A stretch of 64,000 bases of DNA from Crocinitomix catalasitica ATCC 23190 (GCF_000621625.1 NZ_JHXV01000016.1:32773-96772); one strand, 5' to 3'; shown: positions 35,114 to 44,115, counted from the first letter of the stretch. Numbers and translations: made by a program. Notes: generated by a model from the sequence alone, not told the origin.

Positions 35114-35135
35114 CGAAAAATTAAATGAAAATCAG

Positions 35136-37145
35136 ATGAATAGAATTAAATTCTTAATGATTGCAGTTTTTTGTTCTGCTTTCAGTTTTGCTCAAAATGG
35201 TCTAAATTTTTTCAGTGAAGAGGTTGATGGAGATTATGTACAAACAAATTATAATGGAATTTCAGGCGATGCCAATAGAACGGTTGAAGCTTGGATAAAA
35301 ACAGACGGTTTATTTCATCCTGGTGATGGAGGTTCTCAAGGTATTATAGTTGATTGGGGAACGGTAGGTACCGGTCAACGATTCACGTTTAATGTATTGT
35401 TCAATAATGCGCTACGTATAGAGATTCAAGGCGGAGGTCTTTCTGGTACTATTCCAGTGAATGACGGTGTGTGGCACCATGTAGCTGTTGTTTTTGATAA
35501 CGAAATCGAAAACAATTATAAGCTCTATGTTGACGGTGTTTTGGATGTTGAAGGTCCAATAGATATTACAATTGATACAGGAGAATCAGTCGATTTAAGA
35601 ATCGGTGCGAGAGTAGATGGGAATAAATATTTTACAGGAACGATAGATGAGGTGCGTGTTTGGGATAGAGCACTTTCAGTGGAGGAGTTGATTGAAAATA
35701 TGAATCTTGAATTTTGTGAACCGCAAGAGAATTTGGTTGCCTATTATAAATTAAACGAAGGTATAGCTGGAGCTGACAATGATGGAGTTGATATGACTGC
35801 TGATGTTGCTGGTGGAGGTTTTGACGGAGAACTAATTGGTTTTGATCTGGATGGTGGAATCTCTAACTGGGTTGAAGGGGTTGATTTGGAAGTTGGATTT
35901 GTTACTGCCTCGGTTGATATTATTTCATGTGAACTGGTATATGAGGTTCCAAGTGGTGATGAAACGTATGATACGCCAGGAGAGTACATGGACACAATTC
36001 CAACCGTTATGGGTTGTGATAGTATCATTACAATTAATTTAACTTTTGCGCCGGCTGCAGTTGAAGAATCATTAAGTCCTATTGAATGTGATATGTATAC
36101 TTCACCAGGTGGTGTTGTATATGAAGCGTCAGCATTATTTACTGAAGTATTGTATTCTGAAATAGGTTGTGATAGTGTGATTTATACGATTGACTTAACA
36201 ATTCTTGAAAGTACTTTTGATACTTTAAATATCGTTTTTTGTGAACCGACCTATACGGTTCCAAGTGGAGATGAAACTTATACAGAATCTGGTATCTACC
36301 ACGATACCATTCCTAATGTTGCTGGTTGTGATAGTTTATTGACCATATACTTAACTGTCGAAGAGACCGTATTTATGACTGAAGAGGTGATTGCATGTGA
36401 TAGTTTTACTTCTGAAAGTGGAGTAGCATATATGGTAACTGGATTGTATGAAGAAGTTTTTCTTTCAGAAGCGGGTTGTGATAGCGTTATTTTGTCTTTA
36501 GATATTACAATTTTAGAATCAACAACTGCTGAAATAGATACCATTGTTTGTGCGGATGAATTTATATCTCCAAGTGGTGAAGTGATCACCATGGATGGTG
36601 TTTATACAGCTGTTATTGAAAATGAAGCGGGTTGTGATAGTACAATTACAATGAATGTTTCGTTTGTGGTATTCTTTTTAGAAGTCATAACAACTGAACC
36701 GACACTAATGGCCAACTACGAAAGTGTTGGATTGTCATACCAGTGGGTAGATTGTGATAATGATATGATGCCAATTGATGGGGCAACTGAGCAAAGCTTT
36801 GCACCAGAAGATAATGGTAGTTATGCTGTTGTTTTAACGGAAAATGGCTGTATGGATACAACAGATTGTTATGAAATTGCTTCTGTTGGTCTATCTGATG
36901 CACTTTTTAATGCTGAAATTTCTATGTACCCGAATCCAACGAATGGCGCAGTTGCTATTGATTTAGGGAAAGCTTATAACCAGTCGATCATTCGTGTGAT
37001 GAGTGTTGATGGTAAAGTTTTAAATAGCTATAAATATTCGAATAAAGCATTGGTAAACTTTGAAATCAATCAGCCAGTTGGAACGTACTTTATTCAAATC
37101 ACAGCTGACGATAAATCTACTGTATTGCGTATCGTAAAAAACTAG
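35136..37145 (+). CDS. T9SS-exported LamG protein with five GCDS repeat modules
   Basis: A 669-residue secreted protein. Order: signal peptide (1-19, ending SFAQ), LamG/concanavalin-type jelly-roll (about 25-205, with WHHVAVVFD and GTIDEVRVWDRALS), a spacer, then five modules of about 55-60 residues each ending in G-C-D-S-x-I (from about 265 to 510). Odd-numbered modules also share V-P-S-G-D-E-T-Y ... D-T-I-P. An Ig-like segment (SYQWVDCDNDMM) and a type A T9SS sorting domain (MYPNPTNG ... YFIQI ... RIVKN) finish it. Two cysteines per module suggest disulfide-stabilised units. Likely a cell-surface adhesin or binding protein; the ligand is unknown. Confidence 0.85.
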   Translation: MNRIKFLMIAVFCSAFSFAQNGLNFFSEEVDGDYVQTNYNGISGDANRTVEAWIKTDGLFHPGDGGSQGIIVDWGTVGTGQRFTFNVLFNNALRIEIQGGGLSGTIPVNDGVWHHVAVVFDNEIENNYKLYVDGVLDVEGPIDITIDTGESVDLRIGARVDGNKYFTGTIDEVRVWDRALSVEELIENMNLEFCEPQENLVAYYKLNEGIAGADNDGVDMTADVAGGGFDGELIGFDLDGGISNWVEGVDLEVGFVTASVDIISCELVYEVPSGDETYDTPGEYMDTIPTVMGCDSIITINLTFAPAAVEESLSPIECDMYTSPGGVVYEASALFTEVLYSEIGCDSVIYTIDLTILESTFDTLNIVFCEPTYTVPSGDETYTESGIYHDTIPNVAGCDSLLTIYLTVEETVFMTEEVIACDSFTSESGVAYMVTGLYEEVFLSEAGCDSVILSLDITILESTTAEIDTIVCADEFISPSGEVITMDGVYTAVIENEAGCDSTITMNVSFVVFFLEVITTEPTLMANYESVGLSYQWVDCDNDMMPIDGATEQSFAPEDNGSYAVVLTENGCMDTTDCYEIASVGLSDALFNAEISMYPNPTNGAVAIDLGKAYNQSIIRVMSVDGKVLNSYKYSNKALVNFEINQPVGTYFIQITADDKSTVLRIVKN

Positions 37146-37175
37146 GCGTTAGCTGAGGTTATTATCGTTTTAACT

Positions 37176-37213
37176 AAAACTCCGGTCATTCATCGAATAG
37201 CTGGAGTTTTTTT
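37176..37213 (+). terminator. Rho-independent terminator after the LamG/GCDS gene
   Basis: AAAACTCC (37176-37183) pairs with GGAGTTTT (37203-37210) and is followed by a run of seven T in total (37207-37213). It lies 30 bases after the stop codon. Confidence 0.75.
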
Positions 37214-37275
37214 GTGGTTTTGAGTTAATTTTGTGACCAAATAGGAGATTCTCCGTCAAATAAACAAAAACAACA

Positions 37276-38073
37276 ATGAAAAAATTTACATATTTATTTA
37301 TCGCTTTGATTATTATGCCTTTTGTTGCAAATAGCCAAGAGATTAATATTCCTAACAGTGTTTCAATTAATGAAGCTGCCATGCCTTTAGACAATATTGA
37401 AAGAAATGGTTTTGCGATGGGAGTTGATGGCAAAAGCAAAGACATATTAAAAGCTTTTGAGGATTATTTGACTGAGACATACAAATTAGAATTGAAAACA
37501 AAATCGAATCAGATAACTGGAACGGCATTGCAAAATGCTTCTATTAGTGATAAAGGGTTTAATTTATATAGTTATATCAATGAAACTGCTGGAGGAAATG
37601 AATTGCGTTTGTTCTTGAGTTTAGGCATTGATATTTACGTAAACTCTAAAGATTATCCGAATGAAAGTACGCGTGCAAAATTGATCTTGAAGGATTTTAT
37701 TAAATCTTATTATTCTAATGTTGTCAACGCTTCAATTGCTGAAAAAAATGATGACTTAGCGGATGATATTAAGGATTTAGGTAAGATTAAAGCGAATATT
37801 GCAGGTTATGCAAAAGACAAAGCAAAAACGGAGCAAAGTATTAGCAAGGCTGACAAGAAAATTAAAAAATACGAAGAGAAAATTGCTGATTTACAAAAGG
37901 ATATTGCCGAAGAGCAAAATGAGGTAAAAGAATTGGGTATAGAGGTGACAAAAATTGCCAAAGAAACATCAGAGCTTGAAACAAAACAAAAGGAATTGGA
38001 TACTAAAGTTGCTGTTCAGAATAAAGAAATAGCGGAATTAACGGCTAAATTAAAGGCGATAGCAGGATACTAA
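37276..38073 (+). CDS. Secreted coiled-coil protein of unknown function
   Basis: A 265-residue periplasmic or secreted protein. Signal peptide 1-20 (ends VANSQ), a globular domain (about 25-140, NERNG-type loops, AFEDYLTETYKLELKTKSN), then about 100 residues of continuous heptad-repeat coiled coil rich in K, E and A (SKADKKIKKYEEKIADLQKDIAEEQNEVKE region, 37840-37920). No lipobox. I do not recognise the family. It sits between a terminator and a separate promoter at 38096, so it is probably transcribed alone. Confidence 0.65.
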   Translation: MKKFTYLFIALIIMPFVANSQEINIPNSVSINEAAMPLDNIERNGFAMGVDGKSKDILKAFEDYLTETYKLELKTKSNQITGTALQNASISDKGFNLYSYINETAGGNELRLFLSLGIDIYVNSKDYPNESTRAKLILKDFIKSYYSNVVNASIAEKNDDLADDIKDLGKIKANIAGYAKDKAKTEQSISKADKKIKKYEEKIADLQKDIAEEQNEVKELGIEVTKIAKETSELETKQKELDTKVAVQNKEIAELTAKLKAIAGY

Positions 38074-38095
38074 TATAAGAAAAAGGGCTAATTAA

Positions 38096-38126
38096 TTGGG
38101 TGTCTGTTTTATGTTGCCTACTTTTG
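38096..38126 (+). promoter_or_regulatory. Bacteroidota-type promoter for the FKBP gene
   Basis: A -33 TTGG (38096-38099) and a -7 TACTTTTG (38119-38126) at consensus spacing. The start codon is 23 bases after the -7 box. Confidence 0.65.
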
Positions 38127-38149
38127 TACCTTAAAAAAAAATCGAGGAT

Positions 38150-38632
38150 ATGAATATTGCAAAAGAAAGTGTAGTTACAATGAACTATACGTTAAAAAAC
38201 GATGCAGGCGAGGTAATGGATACATCTGAAGGTAGAGAGCCTTTAGTATACTTACATGGTGTAGGTGGATTGATTCCTGGTTTGGAAAAAGAATTAGAAG
38301 GAAAAGTTGTTGCTGACAAATTAAATGTTGTAATAGCGCCTGAAGATGCATATGGATCTAGAAAAGACGACTTATTGAAAGTTGTTTCTAAAGACGGATT
38401 CCAAGGTGAAGAAGAATTATCAGTTGGAATGAGAGTGCAATTGGATACTGAACAAGGTCCTGTTGTTGCAGAGATATCTGACATTAAAGAGAATGATGTG
38501 ACTTTAGATTTAAATCACCCATTGGCTGACATGACTTTACATTTTGATGTAGAGATTGTTGATGTTAGAACGGCTACTGCTGACGAAATCGCTCATGGAC
38601 ACGTTCATGGTGAAGGTGGTCACCAGCACTAG
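38150..38632 (+). CDS. FKBP-type peptidyl-prolyl isomerase, SlyD-like
   Basis: A 160-residue FKBP protein. The N-terminal FKBP half (VTMNYTLKNDAGEVMDTSEG, LVYLHGVGGLIPGLEKELEG) encloses an IF (insert-in-flap) chaperone domain (about 65-125), and LADMTLHFDVEIVDVR closes the fold. The C-terminus is histidine-rich (HGHVHGEGGHQH), resembling the metal-binding tail of SlyD, although shorter. Cytoplasmic: no signal peptide. Expected roles are prolyl isomerisation, folding aid and possibly nickel binding. It has its own promoter and terminator. Confidence 0.9.
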   Translation: MNIAKESVVTMNYTLKNDAGEVMDTSEGREPLVYLHGVGGLIPGLEKELEGKVVADKLNVVIAPEDAYGSRKDDLLKVVSKDGFQGEEELSVGMRVQLDTEQGPVVAEISDIKENDVTLDLNHPLADMTLHFDVEIVDVRTATADEIAHGHVHGEGGHQH

Positions 38633-38658
38633 ACAACTGTTAAAAATATTTAATAGTG

Positions 38659-38689
38659 AATATCGTGTCAGTTTCTGGCACGATATTTT
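38659..38689 (+). terminator. Rho-independent terminator after the FKBP gene
   Basis: AATATCGTG (38659-38667) pairs perfectly with CACGATATT (38679-38687), with an inner CAG/CTG helix and a short T-tail. Confidence 0.75.
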
Positions 38690-38843
38690 CATTTACAGAC
38701 ATAACTATTGAATTTCCTTTCTGTAAGGAATAGATTCATGGGTTTTGGGTTAGGGTCAATCTCGTACAATGGTACTTGATTGGCCTTATTTTTTTATTTC
38801 AATTTGAAAATGGATTTTCGTAATGACTAACAATGAATTTATT

Positions 38844-39482
38844 TTAATCATCACCAAAAGTCCAACCAGCTCCAAAACTAATGCTTAGGACATGTTTGGG
38901 AGAGCCAGGTAAATAATATTCTGGAATTCCTTTGTCGTATCTGTAAAAATAAAAGGTTTCTGCAATTGCCATTGATAATGTCAACGCTTTATTTGGTGGT
39001 TTATATGTAAAACTAGCACCTATTGATGTTCCAAAATCAAGGAGTTCGTATGATCCCAATCGAATTTCAAATTCATTGCTATGTGCGAACCAGTCAATTT
39101 GACCAAGCCGATGATTTAATTCAATGAATGTGATCAATCGAAAATTCTTTTTATTACAAGTTATAAAATCTAAGCCCAAAGAAGGATAAAGGATTAACCT
39201 TTCAGTTACTGCAAGTGTATAGTCGGCTCCTGTGAAATCTTTCATTCTATCACTTGTTACACTTAAATGAAACCCCAGATTTTTATTACTTTTAAAATAC
39301 TGATATTTAACACCCATATTGGTGATAGGAATAGACAAACGAAATCGATTATCAAAATAGAAATTGTTTGGATATAAAAATTCTATAGTATGTTTTTTAA
39401 ATGTTGTATTTGAAGTTGTTTGTGCTAAGCTGGTTAAACCTAAACTCATTAAAAGGAATATAAACACTATCTGTTTTGGCAT
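38844..39482 (-). CDS. Small outer-membrane beta-barrel protein
   Basis: A 212-residue exported protein with a signal peptide (residues 1-21, ending SLAQ). The rest alternates hydrophobic and polar residues in about eight to ten strands (KHTIEFLYPNNFYF, FRLITFIELNHRLG, SYELLDFGTSIGASFTY) and ends in ISFGAGWTFGDD. The layout matches small Bacteroidota outer-membrane barrel proteins. Function unknown. It is read leftward, convergent with the FKBP gene. Confidence 0.65.
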   Translation of the reverse strand: MPKQIVFIFLLMSLGLTSLAQTTSNTTFKKHTIEFLYPNNFYFDNRFRLSIPITNMGVKYQYFKSNKNLGFHLSVTSDRMKDFTGADYTLAVTERLILYPSLGLDFITCNKKNFRLITFIELNHRLGQIDWFAHSNEFEIRLGSYELLDFGTSIGASFTYKPPNKALTLSMAIAETFYFYRYDKGIPEYYLPGSPKHVLSISFGAGWTFGDD

Positions 39483-39787
39483 ACTGATGGCTTTTAATAA
39501 AGATAAGTTAATTTGCGTTAAGGACTATAGCGGATATCCTTTTTTGTTTGGGAGGAATCTCATAAAATGGGCGCTGAGGTATCGGTTTAACGAAGAGGTC
39601 ACGAAGTGCGACGTGCCTGAAAACAAAAAAGATTAGAGCAGAAGACCTGACCCCTTAGGGTAACGCCCGAAAAATAGAGGTAATAGTTATTAGTAAAAAG
39701 GCAATAGTTTGAATGCTTATTTCAGGGCATGACAAAAAAATATTTATTCTTTGTCTTTAATCTTCTGGCTTTGCTCTTTTATCTAAC
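39483..39787. other. 305-bp intergenic region with a terminator-like hairpin
   Basis: No convincing gene is seen. On the plus strand, AAGGA (39520-39524) and TAT pair with ATA and TCCTT (39537-39541), with one bulged C, then a T-run: the form of an intrinsic terminator. The sequence to its right (39600-39680), including CCCCTTAGGG, is more GC-rich than its surroundings. A 49-codon ORF starts at an ATG at 39488 and ends at 39636, but it has no upstream ribosome site that I can point to and covers the hairpin. A small RNA or remnant of a mobile element are both possible. Confidence 0.4.
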
Positions 39788-40078
39788 CTACTGTTTTAAC
39801 ACTGTTGTAATCTTGAAATAATCCGAATCGTGATTGGCAGCGTTTTTTAAAGCGTCTTCTTGTGTGATTGTGTCAACTGTTATATCTTCTCTTAAAACAT
39901 TGTTAGATGTTGTCATAAAGATTAATGGTTCAACCCCATCCGTATCAACAGCGCTTAATTGATCAACAAAGCTGATGATATTGTTCAAATCCGATTTAAT
40001 ATGCTCTTTCGCTTCGCCTTCGAATTCAAGTCGTGCTAAATGCGCAATATGGTCAACTGTTTCGTCAGTTATTTTCAT
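39788..40078 (-). CDS. gatC: Glu-tRNA(Gln)/Asp-tRNA(Asn) amidotransferase subunit C
   Basis: A 96-residue GatC. The N-terminal HIAHLARLEF, followed by a linker and helix DLNNIISFVDQLSAVDTDGVEPL (39960-40000 region) and the C-terminal LREDIT ... DSDYFKI are characteristic. GatC wraps around GatA and GatB to hold the complex that converts Glu-tRNA(Gln) to Gln-tRNA(Gln). GatA and GatB are not in the window. The start codon overlaps the stop of the upstream acyltransferase gene by four bases, so they are translated together. Confidence 0.95.
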   Translation of the reverse strand: MKITDETVDHIAHLARLEFEGEAKEHIKSDLNNIISFVDQLSAVDTDGVEPLIFMTTSNNVLREDITVDTITQEDALKNAANHDSDYFKITTVLKQ

Positions 40079-40827
40079 GATATTAAATTTTCTTTTAAAG
40101 GTTGATTGATCGTCTCAAAAGTTTGCTGACGCAAATTTACTAAATCTTTTTTATCTAAACATATAGTTGGAATTGGATCATGGACAATTACTCTGCTTTT
40201 TCCAGGACATGCTATTCCTGTTAGCACTGGATCAGTGCCCAATAATTTCCAATTGTCTAAAATGGTAATGGGAAGAATTGGTACTTGTGCTTCTAATGCC
40301 ATCTTAAAAGCACCATTTTTGAATTGGTCTAATTTGGGTGCATCAACTGGTATGCCGCCTTCGGGGAAGATCACTATTGACCAACCATTTTTTAATTCTT
40401 CTTTGGCACGAATAATTGAGCGCATCGCCGAATTTCGTTTTTCTCTGTTCACTGCTATGTCTACCTTTTTAAAGAAAATATTGATGATTGGCCATCTTAA
40501 TAATTCGGATTTACCAATGAACAAGAATTTGGTTTTAGGAAGAATAGCATACATTAAAATAATATCTAAATAGGATGCGTGATTGGGGCAGATCACATAA
40601 GGACCATTCGACAAATCTGGCAACTTTTTTAAACGAACCAAAAAAATGAAATCAAATGCAAGAATTAATTTTGCGGTGAAAACTTTTAATCGGAACACTT
40701 TTTCAAAATTCTCTCGTTTTAAAAGTAAGATCCAAAATATCGGATATAAGATAGTTAGAACACTAAAAAATACCAATGCGAAATAGACGCGATATATTAT
40801 AATTAAAGGTGAAAGCAGTGTTCTCAT
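40075..40827 (-). CDS. plsC: 1-acyl-sn-glycerol-3-phosphate acyltransferase
   Basis: A 250-residue PlsC-type acyltransferase. Membrane helices at about residues 5-30; the catalytic N-H-x4-D is N-H-A-S-Y-L-D (about residue 75), block III is IVIFPEGGIP, and block IV is ALEAQVPILPITI. It makes phosphatidic acid from lysophosphatidic acid at the inner membrane. The ATG at 40827 (MRTLLSPL) is preferred over an upstream TTG at 40836. It precedes gatC with a four-base overlap. Related lysophospholipid or ornithine-lipid acyltransferases use the same motifs, so the exact acceptor is assigned by family only. Confidence 0.88.
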   Translation of the reverse strand: MRTLLSPLIIIYRVYFALVFFSVLTILYPIFWILLLKRENFEKVFRLKVFTAKLILAFDFIFLVRLKKLPDLSNGPYVICPNHASYLDIILMYAILPKTKFLFIGKSELLRWPIINIFFKKVDIAVNREKRNSAMRSIIRAKEELKNGWSIVIFPEGGIPVDAPKLDQFKNGAFKMALEAQVPILPITILDNWKLLGTDPVLTGIACPGKSRVIVHDPIPTICLDKKDLVNLRQQTFETINQPLKENLIS

Positions 40828-40999
40828 TATACACAAACATAGTGAATTCTATTTTATAATTTACGTGTCCCAAACGAATTGTAATCTTTTAACAATTAGG
40901 GTTGATTTTGTTCTATTTCTGCCGATGTTTTCCCCCTTTCTTATTAAATTTGATCAATATTTAAAAAAATGACCTTTTTTAAGTAGAATAAATTGAATT

Positions 41000-41968
41000 A
41001 TGGCAAGAATTTTAACAGGTATACAAAGTACCGGAATTCCACATTTAGGGAATATTTTAGGAGCAATTAAACCAGCAATAGCATTGGCGAAAGATAAGGA
41101 CAATGATTCTTTTCTTTTTATTGCCAATATGCACACTTTAACACAGATTAAAGATGCAGAGTTATTGCGTTCGAATACTTTAGCGACTGCTGCTGTTTGG
41201 CTAGCATGTGGTTTAGACTTTGAAACAACTACTTTTTATAGACAAAGTGATGTTCCTCAAACTACTGAATTAACTTGGTATTTATCTTGTTTTTTTCCTT
41301 ACCAAAGAATGACATTGGCGCATTCATTTAAAGATAAGGCTGATCATTTAGATGATGTAAATGGGGGCTTATTTTTATACCCGATGTTAATGGCTGCAGA
41401 TATTTTATTGTACGATGCTGAAAAAGTACCCGTTGGTAAAGATCAGTTGCAACATTTGGAGTTTGCTAGAGATGTTGCAGGTCGTTTTAACCATCAAATG
41501 GGGGAGACGTTTGTATTGCCAAAAGCTGATTTAAAAGAGGATGCACAATTGATTCCTGGGTTAGACGGATTAAAAATGTCTAAATCTAGAAACAATATCA
41601 TCAATATATTTCTGCCAGAAAAGCAATTGAAAAAACAAATTAACGGCATTGTTACGGATAGTTTAGGTTTGGATGAGCCTAAAGATCCTGATTCTTGTAA
41701 TGCCTTTAAAATATATGAATTGCTTTCTGAGCCGGCTGAAATTGAAACGATGCGCCAGAACTATATTAATGGAGGTTGGGGATATGGTCATACGAAGAAT
41801 GCGATTTTCCAAAAAATATTGACTGACTTTAAAACTGAGCGTGAAAAATTCGATTATTACATGAATAATCCCGCAGAAGTTGACAGAATACTAGCGTTAG
41901 GCGCAGCTAAAGCGGCACTGGTAGCGAACGACGTTTTAAGCCGTGTGAGAACAAATTTGGGTTATTAA
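41000..41968 (+). CDS. trpS: Tryptophanyl-tRNA synthetase
   Basis: A 322-residue class I aminoacyl-tRNA synthetase. The HIGH-type signature is P-H-L-G-N (residues about 14-18, after ILTGIQSTG), the second signature is K-M-S-K-S-R (about 194), and PVGKDQLQHLEFARD is the TrpRS tRNA/amino-acid pocket block. The TrpRS-type LTGIQSTG-IPHLGN opening distinguishes it from TyrRS. Normal length for bacterial TrpRS. Charges tRNA(Trp). It is transcribed alone. Confidence 0.96.
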   Translation: MARILTGIQSTGIPHLGNILGAIKPAIALAKDKDNDSFLFIANMHTLTQIKDAELLRSNTLATAAVWLACGLDFETTTFYRQSDVPQTTELTWYLSCFFPYQRMTLAHSFKDKADHLDDVNGGLFLYPMLMAADILLYDAEKVPVGKDQLQHLEFARDVAGRFNHQMGETFVLPKADLKEDAQLIPGLDGLKMSKSRNNIINIFLPEKQLKKQINGIVTDSLGLDEPKDPDSCNAFKIYELLSEPAEIETMRQNYINGGWGYGHTKNAIFQKILTDFKTEREKFDYYMNNPAEVDRILALGAAKAALVANDVLSRVRTNLGY

Positions 41969-41988
41969 GTTCTGAATAAATTCCTATT

Positions 41989-42090
41989 TTACAATAGGTT
42001 GATTGAAGCCAGTGCAAATGCTAAAAAGGCCGAAAGACCAATTATGATTTGTACGGTTTCTTTACTTTCTATTTTATTCATTATCTTCAT
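41989..42090 (-). CDS. Candidate 33-residue single-helix membrane protein
   Basis: A small minus-strand ORF between trpS and xseA, with an A-rich leader before ATG. The peptide is a charged N-terminus (KIMNKIESKET) and one hydrophobic helix (QIIIGLSAFLAFALASINLL), a typical small-membrane-protein shape. A CCTATT/AATAGG hairpin (41983-41998) overlaps its stop codon. No family known. Confidence 0.4.
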   Translation of the reverse strand: MKIMNKIESKETVQIIIGLSAFLAFALASINLL

Positions 42091-42183
42091 TTTTTAGTTA
42101 GGAATTCTTGAAGAGATCAGAAAAGATAGAAATATTCTTTCTATTTAACTAATAATCAAGGTTAAAAAAATGTAAATACTATT

Positions 42184-43557
42184 TTGGATACGCCGAAAAA
42201 CATATTTTCTTTAACGGCACTTACCCGTTCTATTGAGCGATTGGTCCAAAACCAATTGGGGGATAGATTGTTTTGGATTGTAGCAGAGGTTGTGAAAATT
42301 CAAGAAAAAAATGGGCATAATTATCTTCATTTGGTTGATTCGGAAGAGGGAAAAACAACAGCCGAAATGGATGCGACTTTGTGGTTCACCACCTTTAATA
42401 GAATCAATACCAAACTGAATAACGAATTGCCAGGAATATTGGCGAAAGGGAATAAGGTTCTTTTACAAGTAAAAGTCGAATTTCACGCAGTTTTTGGTAT
42501 GAAATTGAATGTTTTTGACGTCGATCCATCAATTACTTATGGTGAAATTGAAAAACTGAAGAAAGAAACTTTAGATCGATTGCAAAAAGAAGGATTGCTC
42601 TATTTGCAAAAGCAATTGTACTTGCCACCTATGATCAAAAAAATTGGAATTATTGGTTCGCCAAATTCTTCTGGTTACCGAGATTTTATTAATGAATTAT
42701 TCGAGAATCAAATTTTCTCAAATTTTAAAGTAAAAGGTTTTCCAACTCGCGTTCAAGGTGAAAAAGCTGAAAATGAAATTGTAAAAGCGATTTTAAAAGC
42801 CCAAGCTTATAATTTGGATGTGCTTGTTATCATTCGAGGTGGAGGAAGTAAAATGGATTTGAATCTATTTAACCATTATAATATTGCCAAAGCAATAAGT
42901 GAATCCAAAATTCCGGTTATTACTGGTATTGGACACGAATCTGATGATGTTTTATCGGATCATGTGGCGCATATATCGCAAATAACACCAACAGCTGTGG
43001 CAAAGTTCATTTATTTGCGCGTTGGGATATTTAAAACTTCTGTTGACGATGCATTTAATAAAATAGTAAGCAACAGTGAGCGGTTGGTCTCTCAAAAGAA
43101 GGAACTTTTTAAGCAGTTGAGTAATTATATTGTCTTTTATGCACAAGAAACGCTAGTTGTAAATCGTAATTTACTGCGGGAGAATATTCATCTCTTGCAT
43201 GTGTTGAGTAACGAGCGTTTTGAAATTGAGAGGTCTAGTTTACGCATGAAATTGACTAAGATTGGTCATTATGCAATCAATAAAATTGAACTAAAAAAGA
43301 ATACAGAATTGTTTAGTACCATGGACAAGATTGATATCTTGACGAGCAATACTTTGAGACAAAATCATGTTAAATTGGATAATTTAAATACTTTATTAGA
43401 ATTATTGAATCCTGAAGAATTGTTGAAAAAAGGATATACGATTTCTACGATAAATAAAGTAGATATTAATAAATTTACGGGAGAATTGATTGGTAGTGAA
43501 ATGAAAACACTTACAGCAAATAAAGTGATTGTAAGTGAAATAACGAAAGTGAAATAA
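42184..43557 (+). CDS. xseA: Exodeoxyribonuclease VII large subunit
   Basis: A 457-residue XseA. The N-terminal OB-fold (LFWIVAEVVKIQEKNGHNYLHLVD) binds ssDNA, then the catalytic domain with IGIIGSPNSSGYRDFINEL, VIIRGGGSKMDLNLFN and PVITGIGHESDDVLSDHVAH, followed by coiled-coil segments and the C-terminal GYTI segment. It degrades single-stranded DNA with XseB. The start is TTG, since no ATG is available in frame. xseB follows nine bases later, so the two subunits are co-translated. Confidence 0.94.
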   Translation: MDTPKNIFSLTALTRSIERLVQNQLGDRLFWIVAEVVKIQEKNGHNYLHLVDSEEGKTTAEMDATLWFTTFNRINTKLNNELPGILAKGNKVLLQVKVEFHAVFGMKLNVFDVDPSITYGEIEKLKKETLDRLQKEGLLYLQKQLYLPPMIKKIGIIGSPNSSGYRDFINELFENQIFSNFKVKGFPTRVQGEKAENEIVKAILKAQAYNLDVLVIIRGGGSKMDLNLFNHYNIAKAISESKIPVITGIGHESDDVLSDHVAHISQITPTAVAKFIYLRVGIFKTSVDDAFNKIVSNSERLVSQKKELFKQLSNYIVFYAQETLVVNRNLLRENIHLLHVLSNERFEIERSSLRMKLTKIGHYAINKIELKKNTELFSTMDKIDILTSNTLRQNHVKLDNLNTLLELLNPEELLKKGYTISTINKVDINKFTGELIGSEMKTLTANKVIVSEITKVK

Positions 43558-43566
43558 GGCAAAAAG

Positions 43567-43779
43567 ATGAAACTAGATCCTAAATTGAAATATGACGAAG
43601 CCTTAGAGCAATTGCAAGAAATAGTTTCGCTTTTAGAACGCAAGGAAATAGATATTGATGACCTGGCAAACAAAGTGAAAGAAGCCAAGCTATTGGTCGA
43701 TTTTTGCCGCAAGAAATTAGAAGATACTGAAGAACAAATCAGCAAGATTATAAGTCCAGATAGTGGCAAGGAAGATTAA
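43567..43779 (+). CDS. xseB: Exodeoxyribonuclease VII small subunit
   Basis: A 70-residue XseB with the diagnostic K-Y-D-E-A-L-E-Q-L-Q-E-I opening and the helical DLANKVKEAKLLVDFCRKKLEDTE segment that packs on XseA. Length is typical. It is nine bases from xseA. Its stop interlocks with that of the convergent Rof-like gene (shared TTAA at 43776-43779). Confidence 0.94.
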   Translation: MKLDPKLKYDEALEQLQEIVSLLERKEIDIDDLANKVKEAKLLVDFCRKKLEDTEEQISKIISPDSGKED

Positions 43780-44054
43780 ATACTGCAACTAACACTGTAT
43801 TGGTCGAATTTTGTTCCGTTAATGGATACGATATAGTCCATGCGAATATCGTAGGAATTATCTACTGTTTGAAGATACATGATTTCTCCTGTTTTGCTAT
43901 TTCCTCGCAGATCCGTAATGATAGCCTTCTCAATTGTTTTTTCGAAGCTGTTGTCTAAATAGACAACCTGTACCAACGATTTTAACGTAGCATAATGCTC
44001 TAAAACATCATAAAATGAGCAGTTGATAGGGGTGTAAGTTGTTTCAGTTTTCAT
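43776..44054 (-). CDS. Rof-like (Rho-binding antiterminator) protein
   Basis: A 92-residue protein of the Rof family: the opening Y-T-P-I-N-C-S-F-Y-D-x-L-E matches the E. coli Rof start Y-Q-P-I-N-C-D-D-Y-D-x-L-E, followed by beta strands carrying the VVYLDN, IMYLQT and IRMDYIVSI blocks of an Sm-like barrel. E. coli Rof binds the Rho termination factor and blocks it. The ATG at 44054 is preferred to a GTG at 44063. A role in relieving termination is inferred from the family. Confidence 0.75.
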   Translation of the reverse strand: MKTETTYTPINCSFYDVLEHYATLKSLVQVVYLDNSFEKTIEKAIITDLRGNSKTGEIMYLQTVDNSYDIRMDYIVSINGTKFDQYSVSCSI

Positions 44055-44115
44055 AACTTTCACTTTTTTGAGTTAGACGGTGAACGTTCGAACTACTTAC
44101 AGGTAAGAATATTAA

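Noticed and set aside
39488..39636. A 49-codon open reading frame in the gap between the outer-membrane protein and gatC genes
   Set aside because: It covers a terminator-like hairpin, has no clear start signal and its product resembles nothing I recognise; kept only as a note in the intergenic entry.
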